A DNA stretch of 64,000 bases from JAMXLO01 sp963749575 (GCA_963749575.1 CAVVNM010000009.1:372001-436000); one strand, 5' to 3'; numbered from the stretch's first letter, positions 18,420 to 27,196 are shown. A program made the numbers and translations. The notes: generated from the letters alone by a model not told the origin.

Positions 18420-18986
18420 ATGGATGTCCAGACAGTCAGCAACATGCATCGCCCGCAGGGTATGCCGTTCCGCTGCAACAAGATCGGCCACGTCGCGCTC
18501 TACGTGAAGGATCCGTTCGCCTCGGCGAAGTTCTACACCGAGGTGATGGGGTTCAGCATTTCCGACGCCTACGACAACAACATGATGCCGGGCGGCACGG
18601 TGTTCCTGCGCTGCAGCGCAGACCATCACGGCGTCGCGCTGTTCAAGCTGCCCGAGGGTCAGCCGGCGCATGGCGCATTCCATCACATGGCGTTCGAGGT
18701 CGCCACGCTGGACGAGGTGCTGCGGGCGCGCGACCACCTGCGCAGGCACGACATACCGATCCACTTCGAGGGCCGCCGCCGCGCCGGTTGCCAGCTCGCC
18801 ATCGAGTTCACCGATCCCGACGGCCACAACCTGGAGATCTACTGGGACATCGACCAGGTCGGCAGCGACGGCCGGGTGCGCCCGGCCGAGGAATGGAAGG
18901 GCGCCACCAGTCTGGAAGCGGCGATCGCCAATCCGGTGGTAGGGCAGGACCCGACGGTGCAGGATCGGTCGCTGCTGCGTTCGTAG
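18420..18986 (+). CDS. VOC-family protein (extradiol dioxygenase-like)
   Basis: 188 residues from the ATG at 18420. The vicinal-oxygen-chelate fold is visible: NKIGHVALYVKDPFASAKFYTEVMGF at the start, a central AFHHMAFEVATLDEVL that carries a metal-binding His, and a C-terminal IEFTDPDGHNLEIYWD with the third ligand Glu. These are the His-His-Glu ligands of type I extradiol dioxygenases and of glyoxalase-like proteins. It could cleave an aromatic ring or act on another small molecule. It faces the P450 operon tail-to-tail, consistent with a catabolic neighbourhood. Confidence 0.85.
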   Translation: MDVQTVSNMHRPQGMPFRCNKIGHVALYVKDPFASAKFYTEVMGFSISDAYDNNMMPGGTVFLRCSADHHGVALFKLPEGQPAHGAFHHMAFEVATLDEVLRARDHLRRHDIPIHFEGRRRAGCQLAIEFTDPDGHNLEIYWDIDQVGSDGRVRPAEEWKGATSLEAAIANPVVGQDPTVQDRSLLRS

Positions 18987-19065
18987 GGGAACCGTGACAC
19001 GCCCCCATCATTGCATCGAAACGGGATTCGCTCGCAATGACAGGGGCGTGGAACGCGGGTGATCG

Positions 19066-20319
19066 TCAGGCGGCAATCCGCACCGGCAGCGACCTTATCG
19101 CGTGCAGGAAATTCGAGTACGCGTAAACCGGCTTGTTCACCACCTCGATCCGCAGGTCGCGCCGCAGGATCTCCTCCCACAGGATGCGCAACTGCATCTC
19201 GGCCAGGCGGTTGCCCAGGCAGCGATGGATGCCGAAGCCAAATGACATGTGCTCGCGCGGCCGCTTGCGATCGACGATGAACTCGTCCGCCCGCTCGATC
19301 TGCTCCTCGTCGCGGTTGCCCGAGATGTACCAGACCACCACCTTGTCGCCGGCCTTGATCGGTTTACCGCCGATCTCGGTGTCCACCACCGCGGTGCGGC
19401 GCATGTGGATCACCGGCGTCTGCCAGCGCACGATCTCCGACACAGCACTGCTGACCAGCTCCGGGTTATCCCGCAGCTTGCGGAACTGATCGGGGAAGCG
19501 GCTCAGCCCGAGCAGACCGCCTGACATCGAGTTGCGCGTCGTGTCGTTACCGCCCACCAGGAACAGGATCAGGATGCCCATGCGCTGGCGCAGCGTCATT
19601 TTGCTGGTCGCCTCACCATGCGCCATGATCGAGATCACGTCGAAGCTCTTCGGCTGCTTCGCGCGCGCTTCCCAGATCTCGTCCATGTGCTCGGCAAAGC
19701 GCATCTGTTCGGCGAAGCGTTCCTCCTCGGAATGCACCGGCGCGTCGGGCGCGTTGATGTCGCAGATGAACGTATCGGACCAGCGGATCAGCTTCGCCTT
19801 CTGGTCGATCGGATAGTCAAACAGTGTCGCCAGCATCATCGACGTCAGTTCGATCGAGACCCGCTCCACCCAGTTGAACGTCTCGCCACGCGGCAGGCCG
19901 TCCAGCACCATGTTGGTGCGCTCACGGATCAGGCTCTCCATCTTCGCCAGCGTGATCGGATTGACCGTCGAGCTGACCTCGCGCCGCTGCTCGTCGTGCT
20001 CCGGCGGGTCCATGCGGATGAAGCTGGTGCGCTCCATCCCCTTCGGAGCGTCGTTGATCATGATGCCGCCGACCTCGTCGGACGAGGAGAACACCTTGTG
20101 GTTCACCTCGACCTGCACGATGTCGCGGTACTTGCTGACCGCCCAGTAGGGGCCGTACGGGCTTTCCGGCGTATAGTGCACCGGGTCCTCCCGCCGCAGC
20201 CGCTCGAAATACGGCTGCCAGACATCGTCGTAGTAAAGCCGCGGGTCGCTGACATCGAACTTGTCGAGTGGCATCGACCAGGCGAGTGCCCGGTGGTCCA
20301 GATCGACCGGCGCGTTCAT
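19066..20319 (-). CDS. CYP153-like cytochrome P450 (copy 2)
   Basis: 417 residues. Heme-binding motif FGFGIHRCLGNR with the thiolate Cys at residue 367, the I-helix oxygen-activation segment GGNDTTRNSMSGG and the K-helix ExxR as SEIVRWQTP. These features, and the EDPVHYTPESPYGPYW start, match the CYP153 group of soluble bacterial alkane/terpene hydroxylases as I remember it. It is 13 bases downstream of a second P450 that is clearly a paralogue across its length, so the pair arose by tandem duplication. Electrons should come from the ferredoxin gene at the operon head; no ferredoxin reductase is visible nearby. Confidence 0.93.
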   Translation of the reverse strand: MNAPVDLDHRALAWSMPLDKFDVSDPRLYYDDVWQPYFERLRREDPVHYTPESPYGPYWAVSKYRDIVQVEVNHKVFSSSDEVGGIMINDAPKGMERTSFIRMDPPEHDEQRREVSSTVNPITLAKMESLIRERTNMVLDGLPRGETFNWVERVSIELTSMMLATLFDYPIDQKAKLIRWSDTFICDINAPDAPVHSEEERFAEQMRFAEHMDEIWEARAKQPKSFDVISIMAHGEATSKMTLRQRMGILILFLVGGNDTTRNSMSGGLLGLSRFPDQFRKLRDNPELVSSAVSEIVRWQTPVIHMRRTAVVDTEIGGKPIKAGDKVVVWYISGNRDEEQIERADEFIVDRKRPREHMSFGFGIHRCLGNRLAEMQLRILWEEILRRDLRIEVVNKPVYAYSNFLHAIRSLPVRIAA

Positions 20320-20332
20320 GGCGTTTCTCCCG

Positions 20333-21586
20333 TCAGTGAATTTGCACCGGCAGCTCGCGGATACCGTGGATCAGGTTCGAGCGCAGGTATGTCGGCTTGT
20401 CCATCACCTCGATCTCGAGGTCGCGCTTCAGGATCTCCTCCCACAGGATGCGCAACTGCAGCTCGGCCAGACGGTTGCCGACGCAGCGATGCACGCCGAA
20501 TCCAAACGAGATGTGCTCGCGTGCGCGCGGCCGATCGACGATCAGGTTATGCGGGTCCTTGATCGCATCTTCGTCGCGATTGCCCGACACGAACCACATC
20601 GCCACCTTGTCGCCTTTGCGGATCGTCTTGCCGCCGAGTTCGAAGTCCGCCAGCGCGGTGCGCCGCAGATGCAGCACCGGCGTGTGCCAGCGGATGATTT
20701 CCGATATCAAACTCGGCACCAGCTCCGGATTCTCCCGCAGCTTGCGATACTCGTCCGGGAACTTCGACAGTCCCCACACTCCGCCTGACATCGAGTTCCG
20801 CGTGGTGTCGTTGCCGCCCACGATCAGCAGGCTGCAATTCGCCAGCAGCTCGCGGAAATCCATGTTCCGCGTCGCATCCGCACGCGCCATCATCGAGATC
20901 AGGTCGAAGCGCGGCGCGTTGCTGGCGGCGCGCTCGTTCCACAGCGCCTTCATCGCCGTCGTCATCTTCTCCAGCTCGGCGTAGCGCTCCGCCTCCGAGT
21001 GGACCGGCGCGTCCGGCGTATCGACATGGCAGACGATGACGTCGGACCAGTACATCAACTGATGGCGCTGCTCCAGCGGCCAGTCGAACAGCGTGGCAAG
21101 CATGCGCGAAGTTAGCTCGACCGAGACCTCCTTCACCCAGTTGAACGTCTCGCCGCGCGGCAGGCCATCCAGCACCATGTTGGTGCGCTCACGGATCATG
21201 CCTTCCATCCGCGCCAGATTGCCCGGCGCGACCACTGGAGAAACCGCCTTGCGGCGCTCGCCATGATCGGGCTCGTCCATCTGGATGAAGCTGGGCCGTT
21301 CGTAGCCCTGCACCTGGTCTTCCAGCCTGACGCCGCCCAGGTCCCAGCGTGAGGAGAACACCTGATTGTTCACCGCGACCGTCATGATGTCCTTGTATCT
21401 GGTCACCGACCAGTACGGACCGAAGTGGCTGTCCTCGCAGAAGTGCACCGGGTCCTCGCGGCGCAGCCGTTCGAAATACGGCTGGTACACGTCATCCTGA
21501 TAGAGTTCCGGGATGCTGACATCGATCGTGTCGAGCGGTCTCGCATAAGCGTCGGCGCGCGGGTCGGAAGTGACGTGAGCGTCCAT
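20333..21586 (-). CDS. CYP153-like cytochrome P450 (copy 1)
   Basis: 417 residues, same architecture as the following gene: N-terminal EDPVHFCEDSHFGPYWSV, I-helix VGGNDTTRNSMSGG, ExxR in SEIIRWHTP, and heme ligand Cys368 in FGFGVHRCVGN. Identity to the other copy looks high across the core, lower in the B-C and F-G loops that shape the substrate pocket (for example HVDTPDAPVHSEAERY against INAPDAPVHSEEERF), so the two probably differ in substrate. It is second in the ferredoxin-P450-P450 operon, 33 bases after the ferredoxin. Confidence 0.93.
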   Translation of the reverse strand: MDAHVTSDPRADAYARPLDTIDVSIPELYQDDVYQPYFERLRREDPVHFCEDSHFGPYWSVTRYKDIMTVAVNNQVFSSRWDLGGVRLEDQVQGYERPSFIQMDEPDHGERRKAVSPVVAPGNLARMEGMIRERTNMVLDGLPRGETFNWVKEVSVELTSRMLATLFDWPLEQRHQLMYWSDVIVCHVDTPDAPVHSEAERYAELEKMTTAMKALWNERAASNAPRFDLISMMARADATRNMDFRELLANCSLLIVGGNDTTRNSMSGGVWGLSKFPDEYRKLRENPELVPSLISEIIRWHTPVLHLRRTALADFELGGKTIRKGDKVAMWFVSGNRDEDAIKDPHNLIVDRPRAREHISFGFGVHRCVGNRLAELQLRILWEEILKRDLEIEVMDKPTYLRSNLIHGIRELPVQIH

Positions 21587-21619
21587 GGTGTCTCCTCCCT
21601 TGTGCCAGGATTGCTGGCT

Positions 21620-21946
21620 TCAGTGCTGTCCCTCCGGCATCCGTACGATTATTCCCGCAAGGTCCTCGCGCATCGTGATCTGACACGAGAGGCGCGAGTC
21701 AGGCTGTGCGACCGCGGCGAAGCTCAGCATGGCGGCTTCCTGCGATCCCGGCTCAGGCAGGCCGGTCTTGTCGAGCCACGCGGCATCCACATAGACGTGG
21801 CAGGTGGCACAGGCGCACTCGCCGCCGCAGTCGGCGTCGATGCCGGGCACGTTGTTGTCAACCGCGCCGCGCATGAGCGTCGTGCCGACGGGGACCTCGA
21901 CGCGATGCGCCGTGCCGTCGAATTCGATGTAGGTGACGTCCGGCAT
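21620..21946 (-). CDS. [2Fe-2S] ferredoxin, P450 electron donor type
   Basis: 108 residues from the ATG at 21946, which gives the normal ferredoxin N-terminus (MPDVTYIEFDGTAHRVEV). Cluster ligands follow the C-x5-C-x2-C spacing (Cys40, Cys46, Cys49) with the fourth Cys in SRLSCQI, and the C-terminal DLAGIIVRMP is typical of adrenodoxin/putidaredoxin-type proteins. It should pass electrons from an NAD(P)H-dependent reductase, encoded elsewhere, to the two P450s downstream. A candidate operator lies 38-62 bases upstream. Confidence 0.93.
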   Translation of the reverse strand: MPDVTYIEFDGTAHRVEVPVGTTLMRGAVDNNVPGIDADCGGECACATCHVYVDAAWLDKTGLPEPGSQEAAMLSFAAVAQPDSRLSCQITMREDLAGIIVRMPEGQH

Positions 21947-21984
21947 GGTTCTCTCCCAGGCTGCCCGACGGCTGCTTCGGCCGC

Positions 21985-22008
21985 GTGTGCTACTCACCGG
22001 TAGCATAC
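21985..22008. promoter_or_regulatory. Inverted repeat, candidate operator of the ferredoxin-P450 operon
   Basis: Two 9-base arms (GTGTGCTAC and GTAGCATAC) separated by 6 bases, one mismatch between arms. It lies 38 bases before the ferredoxin start, where a repressor would overlap the promoter. The size and symmetry suit a TetR-family dimer, but no regulator gene is adjacent. Confidence 0.35.
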
Positions 22009-22445
22009 CCTGTCGCGGAATGGAATGCATCCGCGCTGTTACGGTTCAGCGGGCGTTTTCAAATCCGCAGCGAACGTTCAATAGATCAGCGCCGTGCCGA
22101 TGATTGGGCGTTTGGCGGCATGGCAGGGGCTACCGGTCAACAGAACCGGAAATAATGGTTCTTCGACGAATTGATCGGTGCCGGGTGGGGAGCCGCATAC
22201 ACGCCGCGGCTGCGCCGCCGCCGAACTGATTCGCCTTGCACTCTGTGACGCAGTGCGTGCCCATCCGGGGCACCGCGTGACGACACCTCAATTGTCCGTC
22301 CGGGCACGACGCGCGCGGTCATCCTCACCTACGCACAGCGCCCGAAACGACCGTCGCGAACGAACCAGGCGGTTGGATATCAGCGTGCCGCCGGCGAACG
22401 CAAAGTGCTATGTGACGGCGCCTGGGCCGCTGATCAGGAGGGGGG
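22009..22445. other. Non-coding stretch upstream of the P450 operon
   Basis: About 440 bases between the ferredoxin promoter region and a small plus-strand gene. I see no protein-like frame and no strong hairpin. It presumably carries the promoters of the divergent units. Confidence 0.4.
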
Positions 22446-22664
22446 ATGGCCGGCATTCTCACCCGGCTAAGCAAATATGCCACCATCCTGCCCGGGATGA
22501 ACCTGCTTGCTCAGACGGAAAGCTGGTGGCGCGAGATGATGACGAGGAACGCGCAGAAACCATCGGCTCCCGGGGAGCCCGTAACAGCCGAAAGCGAGGA
22601 AGCAAAGCCAGCAGCGCCAATCTGGCCAGACGATGATCGGCTGCCAAAGACGCCGTGGCGCTAG
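22446..22664 (+). CDS. Small protein of unknown function (72 residues)
   Basis: The ATG follows AGGAGGGGGG with close spacing, one of the best ribosome sites in this region. The N-terminal third is amphipathic with two tryptophans (LLAQTESWWREMM); the rest is proline- and charge-rich and ends KTPWR. No signal peptide, no metal-binding or DNA-binding motif. I do not recognise it. Support comes from the ribosome site and a plausible composition, not from homology. Confidence 0.4.
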   Translation: MAGILTRLSKYATILPGMNLLAQTESWWREMMTRNAQKPSAPGEPVTAESEEAKPAAPIWPDDDRLPKTPWR

Positions 22665-22876
22665 CGGGACCGGCCGTCCTCAAACGCGGCACGATTGCCA
22701 TTCGTGGCACGGTGCAGATCTTCCCATTGCGGGAACGGCCCGCCGGCTGCTTGGTAGTGGCCGGGTTCGCCTTGGCTTCGGCTTCGACCGACTGGCCCCG
22801 GCGGAACAGGGCATCCGTTGACATTATCAAATCCGTGACGACGTACCGGCGCGCAGGCTTCGGGAGGTGAGCGCCG

Positions 22877-23314
22877 ATGAAAATGCGAACCCTCATTGCG
22901 GCGGTGTGTCTGGCACTTCTTTGTAACACTGCCGATGCGCAACGCGGACGTGCGGGCTTCGGCGGTGGTTTTTCGCCCGGCTTCCGACCGGGATTTGCCC
23001 CGGGATTTGGCTTCCATCCGGGGTTTGCTCCAGGCTTCCGGCCGGGATTTGGCCCGGGCTTCCGGCCGGGATTTGGCGCTGGCTTTCGCCCAGGATTCGG
23101 CCCGGGCTTTCGCCCAGGATTCGGCCCGGGCTTTCGTCCAGGATTCGGCTTCCGCCCCGGGTTCGCATTCCGCCCGGGCTTCGGTTTTGTTCCCGTTCCA
23201 GGTTTCTTCCCTGGCCCATTCTTCTGGCCGCCCGCCCCCGTGTTCTGGTCGCCCGCGCCGGTATTCTGGCCGCCAGTTGGTTTCGCACCCGTGCCGTGGC
23301 GGCCGTGCTGCTGA
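22877..23314 (+). CDS. Secreted PGF-repeat low-complexity protein
   Basis: 145 residues. A signal peptide (MKMRTLIAAVCLALLCNTADAQ) is followed by about 90 residues of alternating PGF and GF-R/A/G units, for example FRPGFGPGFRPGFG, then a proline/tryptophan-rich tail with three FWxPxP units and a final Cys-Cys. Phenylalanine, glycine and proline make up most of the mature protein. The start has GGGAGGTGAGC upstream. Similar short secreted GF-rich proteins occur in acidophilic and methylotrophic alphaproteobacteria; the role is unknown, and structural or surface-coating use is a guess. Confidence 0.7.
   Translation: MKMRTLIAAVCLALLCNTADAQRGRAGFGGGFSPGFRPGFAPGFGFHPGFAPGFRPGFGPGFRPGFGAGFRPGFGPGFRPGFGPGFRPGFGFRPGFAFRPGFGFVPVPGFFPGPFFWPPAPVFWSPAPVFWPPVGFAPVPWRPCC
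22975..23200 (+). repeat. Tandem repeats coding for PGF units
   Basis: Imperfect direct repeats of 12 and 24 bases around CCCGGGCTTTCGCCCAGGAT, three near-identical 24-base copies at about 23099-23150. They lie in frame within the secreted protein, so repeat number can change by slippage without breaking the gene. Spacing is far too short and coding for CRISPR. Confidence 0.7.
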
Positions 23315-23965
23315 CAGGATATCGGGTCAGCGGCTGAAGCTCGGCAGCGTCCGCGCACCGGATATGGCTCGCCTGCGGCCGTCACCATGCTGGACCGCAG
23401 TCTGGTTCCTGTTTTCGCAACGTGGCAGCCGGCGACGCCTCCGTGGTCAGCGGCCCGCGGTAAGCGGCACGTCCGGCCGCGGTGGGTGGCGCTGTGGTGA
23501 CCGGCAATGCGGGAGCGGTCCCCGCGGGATCAAAAATACGACGATATTAACGTTTATACACTTGCCTTTTGTGCTTAATTTGAGCCAAATGCGCCTCGCT
23601 ACTACTTACCTTGAAGTTACAAAAAACTCGCACACGGCCCGGCTGCGCAGCGCTTTTTCCCGCGCAGTCGGGTTTCCTCTTCCTAAGGTCGATTTTGATC
23701 GCTGATTGCGAACCTGACGCGGCGTCTTCGGCGTCACCCGGAACCAACCAGGCTCGTCAGACCGACGATCCTGGTTGGTCCATTCGCCGCGACGGGAGAC
23801 CGCGACCCAAGCGGCCGAAATCCCACCGCTCATGGCCATACCTCGCTGTCGCGTTCGCACTCTGCATCATCTGGGGCGCGCTGGTATCCATTGTCCCGAG
23901 ATGATGTCGCCGACGCGCGAGCAAGGCACATTCCGGTCAGGTCACGATCGCCCGTTGCCATTTCG
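23315..23965. other. Long gap without a recognisable gene
   Basis: About 650 bases after the PGF-repeat gene. It contains an AT-richer patch near 23530-23600, unusual in this window, that could hold a promoter or a terminator, but no clear hairpin followed by T residues. Frames across it are short and not protein-like. Confidence 0.35.
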
Positions 23966-24139
23966 ATGAATTTTCACAGATTGCTTTGGTTGGCCCTCTC
24001 CCAGGAATCTCGCGCTGCCGCCATGAAGACACGCGATGGGGACTTGCAGGCTCGCCTCCTGTTGCAAGCAGCGCGCTATGCGCTGCTGGCCGAGCGAGCC
24101 GCACAGATACCGGAGGCGGGCGAGGAGAACGGTAAGTAG
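23966..24139 (+). CDS. Small helical protein (57 residues), tentative
   Basis: From the ATG at 23966 the frame reads as two amphipathic helices (HRLLWLALSQESRAAAM and LQARLLLQAARYALLAERA) with an acidic end. Short helical proteins of the pattern A-x-RLLxxAxxYxxLAERA are frequent in Rhizobiales and Rhodospirillales, with unknown role. The ribosome site is weak. It may be chance. Confidence 0.35.
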   Translation: MNFHRLLWLALSQESRAAAMKTRDGDLQARLLLQAARYALLAERAAQIPEAGEENGK

Positions 24140-24666
24140 CTGGATGATCCGCGACTTGATCGACCGCATGCAGCATACCGGTCGCGCGCCGGGCGGCCGG
24201 GCAGGGTCGAATTGGTCACCGCCGCAGCGGCCTGCCGCCAGCAGCCCGCCGTAATCGGGCGACAAGGGTTCGGATGTTCAGCGACAATCAAGCTGGATGC
24301 CGCATTGCCTCGGCCGTGAAACCGGCCGCGTCTTGCAACGCCTCGTAGGCTGGTGGGTAATTTGGAACGAACCCATTCGCTGACCAGTGCTTCAGGCCAC
24401 TCGCCGTGCATTGCCTTCTCGTTCGTGAACGTTCAACGGCCCAAAGACCACCATCGCGGTTCATCACACTCCTGCCTGGTCTCCGGTGGTGCCAGGCGTA
24501 ATCGGGGGTCCCCCATCCTCCGACATGCTGACAAGCGGGCCTTCATTACGCGCGCACCCGCATCAGGTTCATCCCTCCGATGGGTGAAATCTGAGCGGAG
24601 CCGGCACTGACATAGCAAAGTCCCAGTCGAGATCTCGACCAGTATTTGACAAATTGTTGATTTCAT
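24140..24666. other. Gap with a TPP-riboswitch-like relic
   Basis: About 527 bases without a confident gene. On the minus strand at about 24525-24615 there is GCTCAGA, then ACCC, then GAACCTGATGCGGGT, an order that recalls the thiamine-pyrophosphate riboswitch core (CTGAGA, ACCC, GAACCTGATCCGGGT). The CTGAGA element has one change and the 3' part fits poorly; no thiamine gene follows on that strand. Treat as a possible decayed element. Confidence 0.2.
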
Positions 24667-24741
24667 TGGTGCCGGGTGAGGGATTTGAACCCCCGACCTT
24701 CGGTTTACAAAACCGCTGCACTACCACTGTGCTAACCCGGC
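24667..24741 (-). tRNA. tRNA-Thr (anticodon UGU)
   Basis: Read on the minus strand, the 72-base body starts GCCGGGT and ends ACCCGGC-A, with CCA encoded in the DNA. All four stems fold: acceptor 7 bp, D stem GCAC/GTGC, anticodon stem with loop TTTGTAA (anticodon TGT, reading ACA threonine codons) and T stem GGGGG/CCCTC with loop TTCAAAT. The outermost anticodon-stem pair is a G-A mismatch; otherwise canonical. Confidence 0.95.
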
Positions 24742-24945
24742 GTGAACAAAGCAGAACGACCGGAAACGCCAGAAAAACCGCCGGTAGCGGCTCCGTCGCG
24801 GATCATATCTGACATCTCACCGCGGTTCCAGATGTTCGTGGCTTCGCTGAGCCATTCCATTGTCCCAGGATTGTCCTGCGCCCCCCGCGTCGCCTTCCCT
24901 GCGGCCGCCACGGACGGCATGGTGACGCTGGGGAACTTCCCGATA

Positions 24946-25161
24946 TCAATAGTGGCAATTCGTCGGCCTGGCGCGGGTCCGCTGCGCCAGTGGCACCTTG
25001 CAGTCATCTACGCGCTGCTCATCGGACCCCTTGTCGGTGAGCCGCTCCTTGCCCGTCTTGGCGGCGACGGATGCCGCCGCCGGTTGCTCGTGGTCCGCTA
25101 CTGCCAGCACCGGCCCGGGAGCCAGACCCGCGAGCAGGATCGCCAGAACGATGTGACGCAT
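24946..25161 (-). CDS. Small exported protein (71 residues)
   Basis: From the ATG at 25161 (GGAG 10 bases upstream) the product begins with a signal peptide, MRHIVLAILLAGLAPGPVLAVA, then a short charged domain ending in DEQRVDDCKVPLAQRTRARPTNC. The two cysteines may form a disulfide in the periplasm. The D-E-Q-R-V-D-x-C-K-V-P pattern is one I associate with small exported proteins of Acetobacteraceae, function unknown. The gene is 204 bases from the tRNA and on the same strand as the FkbM gene upstream. Confidence 0.55.
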   Translation of the reverse strand: MRHIVLAILLAGLAPGPVLAVADHEQPAAASVAAKTGKERLTDKGSDEQRVDDCKVPLAQRTRARPTNCHY

Positions 25162-25251
25162 CAGGTCGCTCCGCCATCGACAGGTGCCAGCCTTGCACAG
25201 TCCGGCACGGCCACGCACTCCGCTTCTTGCGTCCGAATGACGGCGCGACCT

Positions 25252-26001
25252 TCACGGGAGTCGCGCCAGGCAGGCCAGTTCCTGTCGGCGTTCGTTCGGC
25301 ACGAAATAGAAGCTGAACACGTATGGGTGCGACACGGTGAACTCCGCCGGTGACGGGGAGGCTCGCTGCATCGTCACAAGATCCAATTGCTCGATGCGTC
25401 GCCATTCGCCGTAAAATTCGAACCAGCCCTCGTAGCCGAGTTCATTCAGCAGCTCCGGGACGGAGCGGGTACTGCCGAGCCGATGGCGTTCTTCGATCTC
25501 GATCGATAGAATGGGACGCCAGCGCCGTAGGGTCATCCACGCACCGCGCAGCACCTCCAGTTCAGCGCCTTCGACATCGATCTTGATGGCAGCGACCTCG
25601 GTGAGGAACGCATCATCCAGGCTCAGCATCGGCACCGACCAGCTCTCGACTGCCTCGATGCGAGGATCCGCTTCGCGCAGGGCGGCGTAGTCTTTCGCTA
25701 TCGACGCCCATTCCTCCTGCAGAATGCCGCCGATGCGAGGCGCGGAGATCGTGGTCGCGCCGCTGCGCTCAGCGAGTGCCTCGCGTCGCAGCGTAACGTG
25801 CGCCGGGGCATTGCCGTTCCACTCCGCAGCAACGGCCTGTTGCAAGCGGGCGAACGTCGGTGGCAGCGGCTCGAAGGCGACCACCCGCGAACCCCGCAGC
25901 CGTGCCAACGGCAGCGTCAGTCGACCGTCATGCGCTCCGGCATCGACGATCGTGCCCGGCCGATGCAGTGCGCGGTGGAACTCGATCTCTTGCATGGTCA
26001 C
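25252..26001 (-). CDS. FkbM family methyltransferase
   Basis: 249 residues. SAM-binding motif IVDAGAHDGRLTLPLA near residue 18, acidic loop AFEPLPPTF, and the family hallmark AIKIDVEGAELEVLRGAWMTLRRWRP at about residue 140. Members O- or N-methylate sugars, polyketides or other small molecules; many lie in glycan clusters. No such cluster is next to it here. No signal peptide or membrane segment. Intact, in contrast with the unrelated-subfamily relic at 5.9-6.2 kb. Confidence 0.88.
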   Translation of the reverse strand: MTMQEIEFHRALHRPGTIVDAGAHDGRLTLPLARLRGSRVVAFEPLPPTFARLQQAVAAEWNGNAPAHVTLRREALAERSGATTISAPRIGGILQEEWASIAKDYAALREADPRIEAVESWSVPMLSLDDAFLTEVAAIKIDVEGAELEVLRGAWMTLRRWRPILSIEIEERHRLGSTRSVPELLNELGYEGWFEFYGEWRRIEQLDLVTMQRASPSPAEFTVSHPYVFSFYFVPNERRQELACLARLP

Positions 26002-26096
26002 CCAGCTGGACGATCAGCGGCGCGCGCATTCCGGACGGTGACGCGGCTGGCGCTCCGCGGAATGCGGTGCCAGGCGGCGATGCCTACGCGGCGTAG

Positions 26097-26477
26097 TCAG
26101 CTCTCGTCAATCACTGCATAGGCCTCTATTTCCACCCGCATCTCCGGGCGAACCAGGGCGCTCACCTGCACCATCGTGCTTGCCGGGCGGATGTCGCCGA
26201 ATATCTCGCGGTGTGCCCGTCCAACCAGGTCGGCGTCGCCGATATCGGTGACGTAAATGACCGTGCGAACCACGTCCTCGACCCGCGCTCCGGCTTGCGC
26301 CAGCGCGCTGCGGATCGTGCCGAGCACATTTTGCGTCTGCACATAGGCATCGCCCGCCAACGCCGCGTCGCGCGCGGTGGTTCCGGCAACATGCACCTGC
26401 GCACCGACCCGCACCGCGCGACTGTATCCGTAGATCTGCTCGAACGGGCCGCCGGACGAAACCACCTGTCGTGTCAT
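26097..26477 (-). CDS. RidA/YjgF family protein
   Basis: 126 residues from the ATG at 26477. Family features: SSGGPFEQIYGYSRAVRVGAQVHVAGTTA at the start, NVLGTIRSALAQAGARVEDVVRTVIYVTDI in the middle, and the C-terminal P-x-E-x-R-VEIEAYAVI-like end PEMRVEIEAYAV. RidA proteins deaminate reactive enamine/imine intermediates; the conserved Arg near residue 105 of active members is at PEMRVEIE. Trimeric cytoplasmic enzyme by family. It stands alone, 95 bases downstream of nothing on the same strand but in line with the FkbM gene. Confidence 0.9.
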   Translation of the reverse strand: MTRQVVSSGGPFEQIYGYSRAVRVGAQVHVAGTTARDAALAGDAYVQTQNVLGTIRSALAQAGARVEDVVRTVIYVTDIGDADLVGRAHREIFGDIRPASTMVQVSALVRPEMRVEIEAYAVIDES

Positions 26478-26816
26478 GCGCGCGCTCCTTGCCTGGTTGT
26501 CACGACCGCAAGACGACGCGATGCGCAGGTCGGTGCCCAGCGCGTCTTCCGGCAGGTTTGCGACCGTGGTCGCGCCGGCGCCATAGGCGGAACGGGCGCG
26601 TCCGAAGCTATGAGCGGTCGCACCAGCGGGGTCAAGCGTCCCACCGATGGTTCCTCGAATCCCCGTGACAAAGCCAAGGTCCCTGCACACGAGGTCCATG
26701 GTGAACCGACATTTCCCGGATCGCCGATTGCTCGACCTTGCGGCGCGCAGGTTGCTGTCCATCGTCGCGCTCGGCCGCAAGCGACCGTTTCTGACATCGC
26801 AGTACAGCAGAACATC
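26478..26816. other. Gap without a recognisable gene
   Basis: 339 bases upstream of RidA. I see no protein-like frame on either strand and no strong inverted repeat. It should contain the promoter of the RidA gene. Confidence 0.35.
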
Positions 26817-26990
26817 ATGAAAGCGCTCGCTGGCCTCGCCGCCATGGCTCTCGTCCTGATCGGTTGTGTACTGCTGACCGGGGCACTGGCGGCAGTCTCG
26901 ATCTGTCGCTCCAGCTTCGGCCGAGCAACGCTGGTCTCGTCACCCCGCGCTGGCTGCGCGGCCAAATCGCGGCGGGAGGGTCGCGGTTGA
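26817..26990 (+). CDS. Tentative small membrane protein (57 residues)
   Basis: An ATG frame with one strong hydrophobic helix (LAGLAAMALVLIGCVLLTGALAAVSI) and a basic tail rich in Arg. No clear ribosome site. The hydrophobic helix is the only support; a chance frame is quite possible. Confidence 0.22.
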   Translation: MKALAGLAAMALVLIGCVLLTGALAAVSICRSSFGRATLVSSPRAGCAAKSRREGRG

Positions 26991-27196
26991 GCGGGCTATC
27001 GGCGAGACAAGCGCCTAATCCATCGAGCTTCCCGCCATCGTGAAGGTCTGACTGGCGCGACACCGCAACCGGATCGTGCCCTCCTCGTTGAGGCAGCGCG
27101 GCGTTCGATGGCCGGTTTTCGTGGCGGAATGCCATCTGGTTGCAGCGTCTGATCGCGCAGGTCTAACTTTTGATTTCCGGTCTACGGGAGAACCGA

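Noticed and set aside
22975..23200. Possible CRISPR array
   Set aside because: Repeats are contiguous, 12-24 bases, without spacers and in frame within a gene.
22459..23388. 309-codon minus-strand frame rich in NPGRKPG units
   Set aside because: It is the reverse reading of the PGF-repeat DNA. The plus-strand frame has a signal peptide and ribosome site, so that one is preferred.
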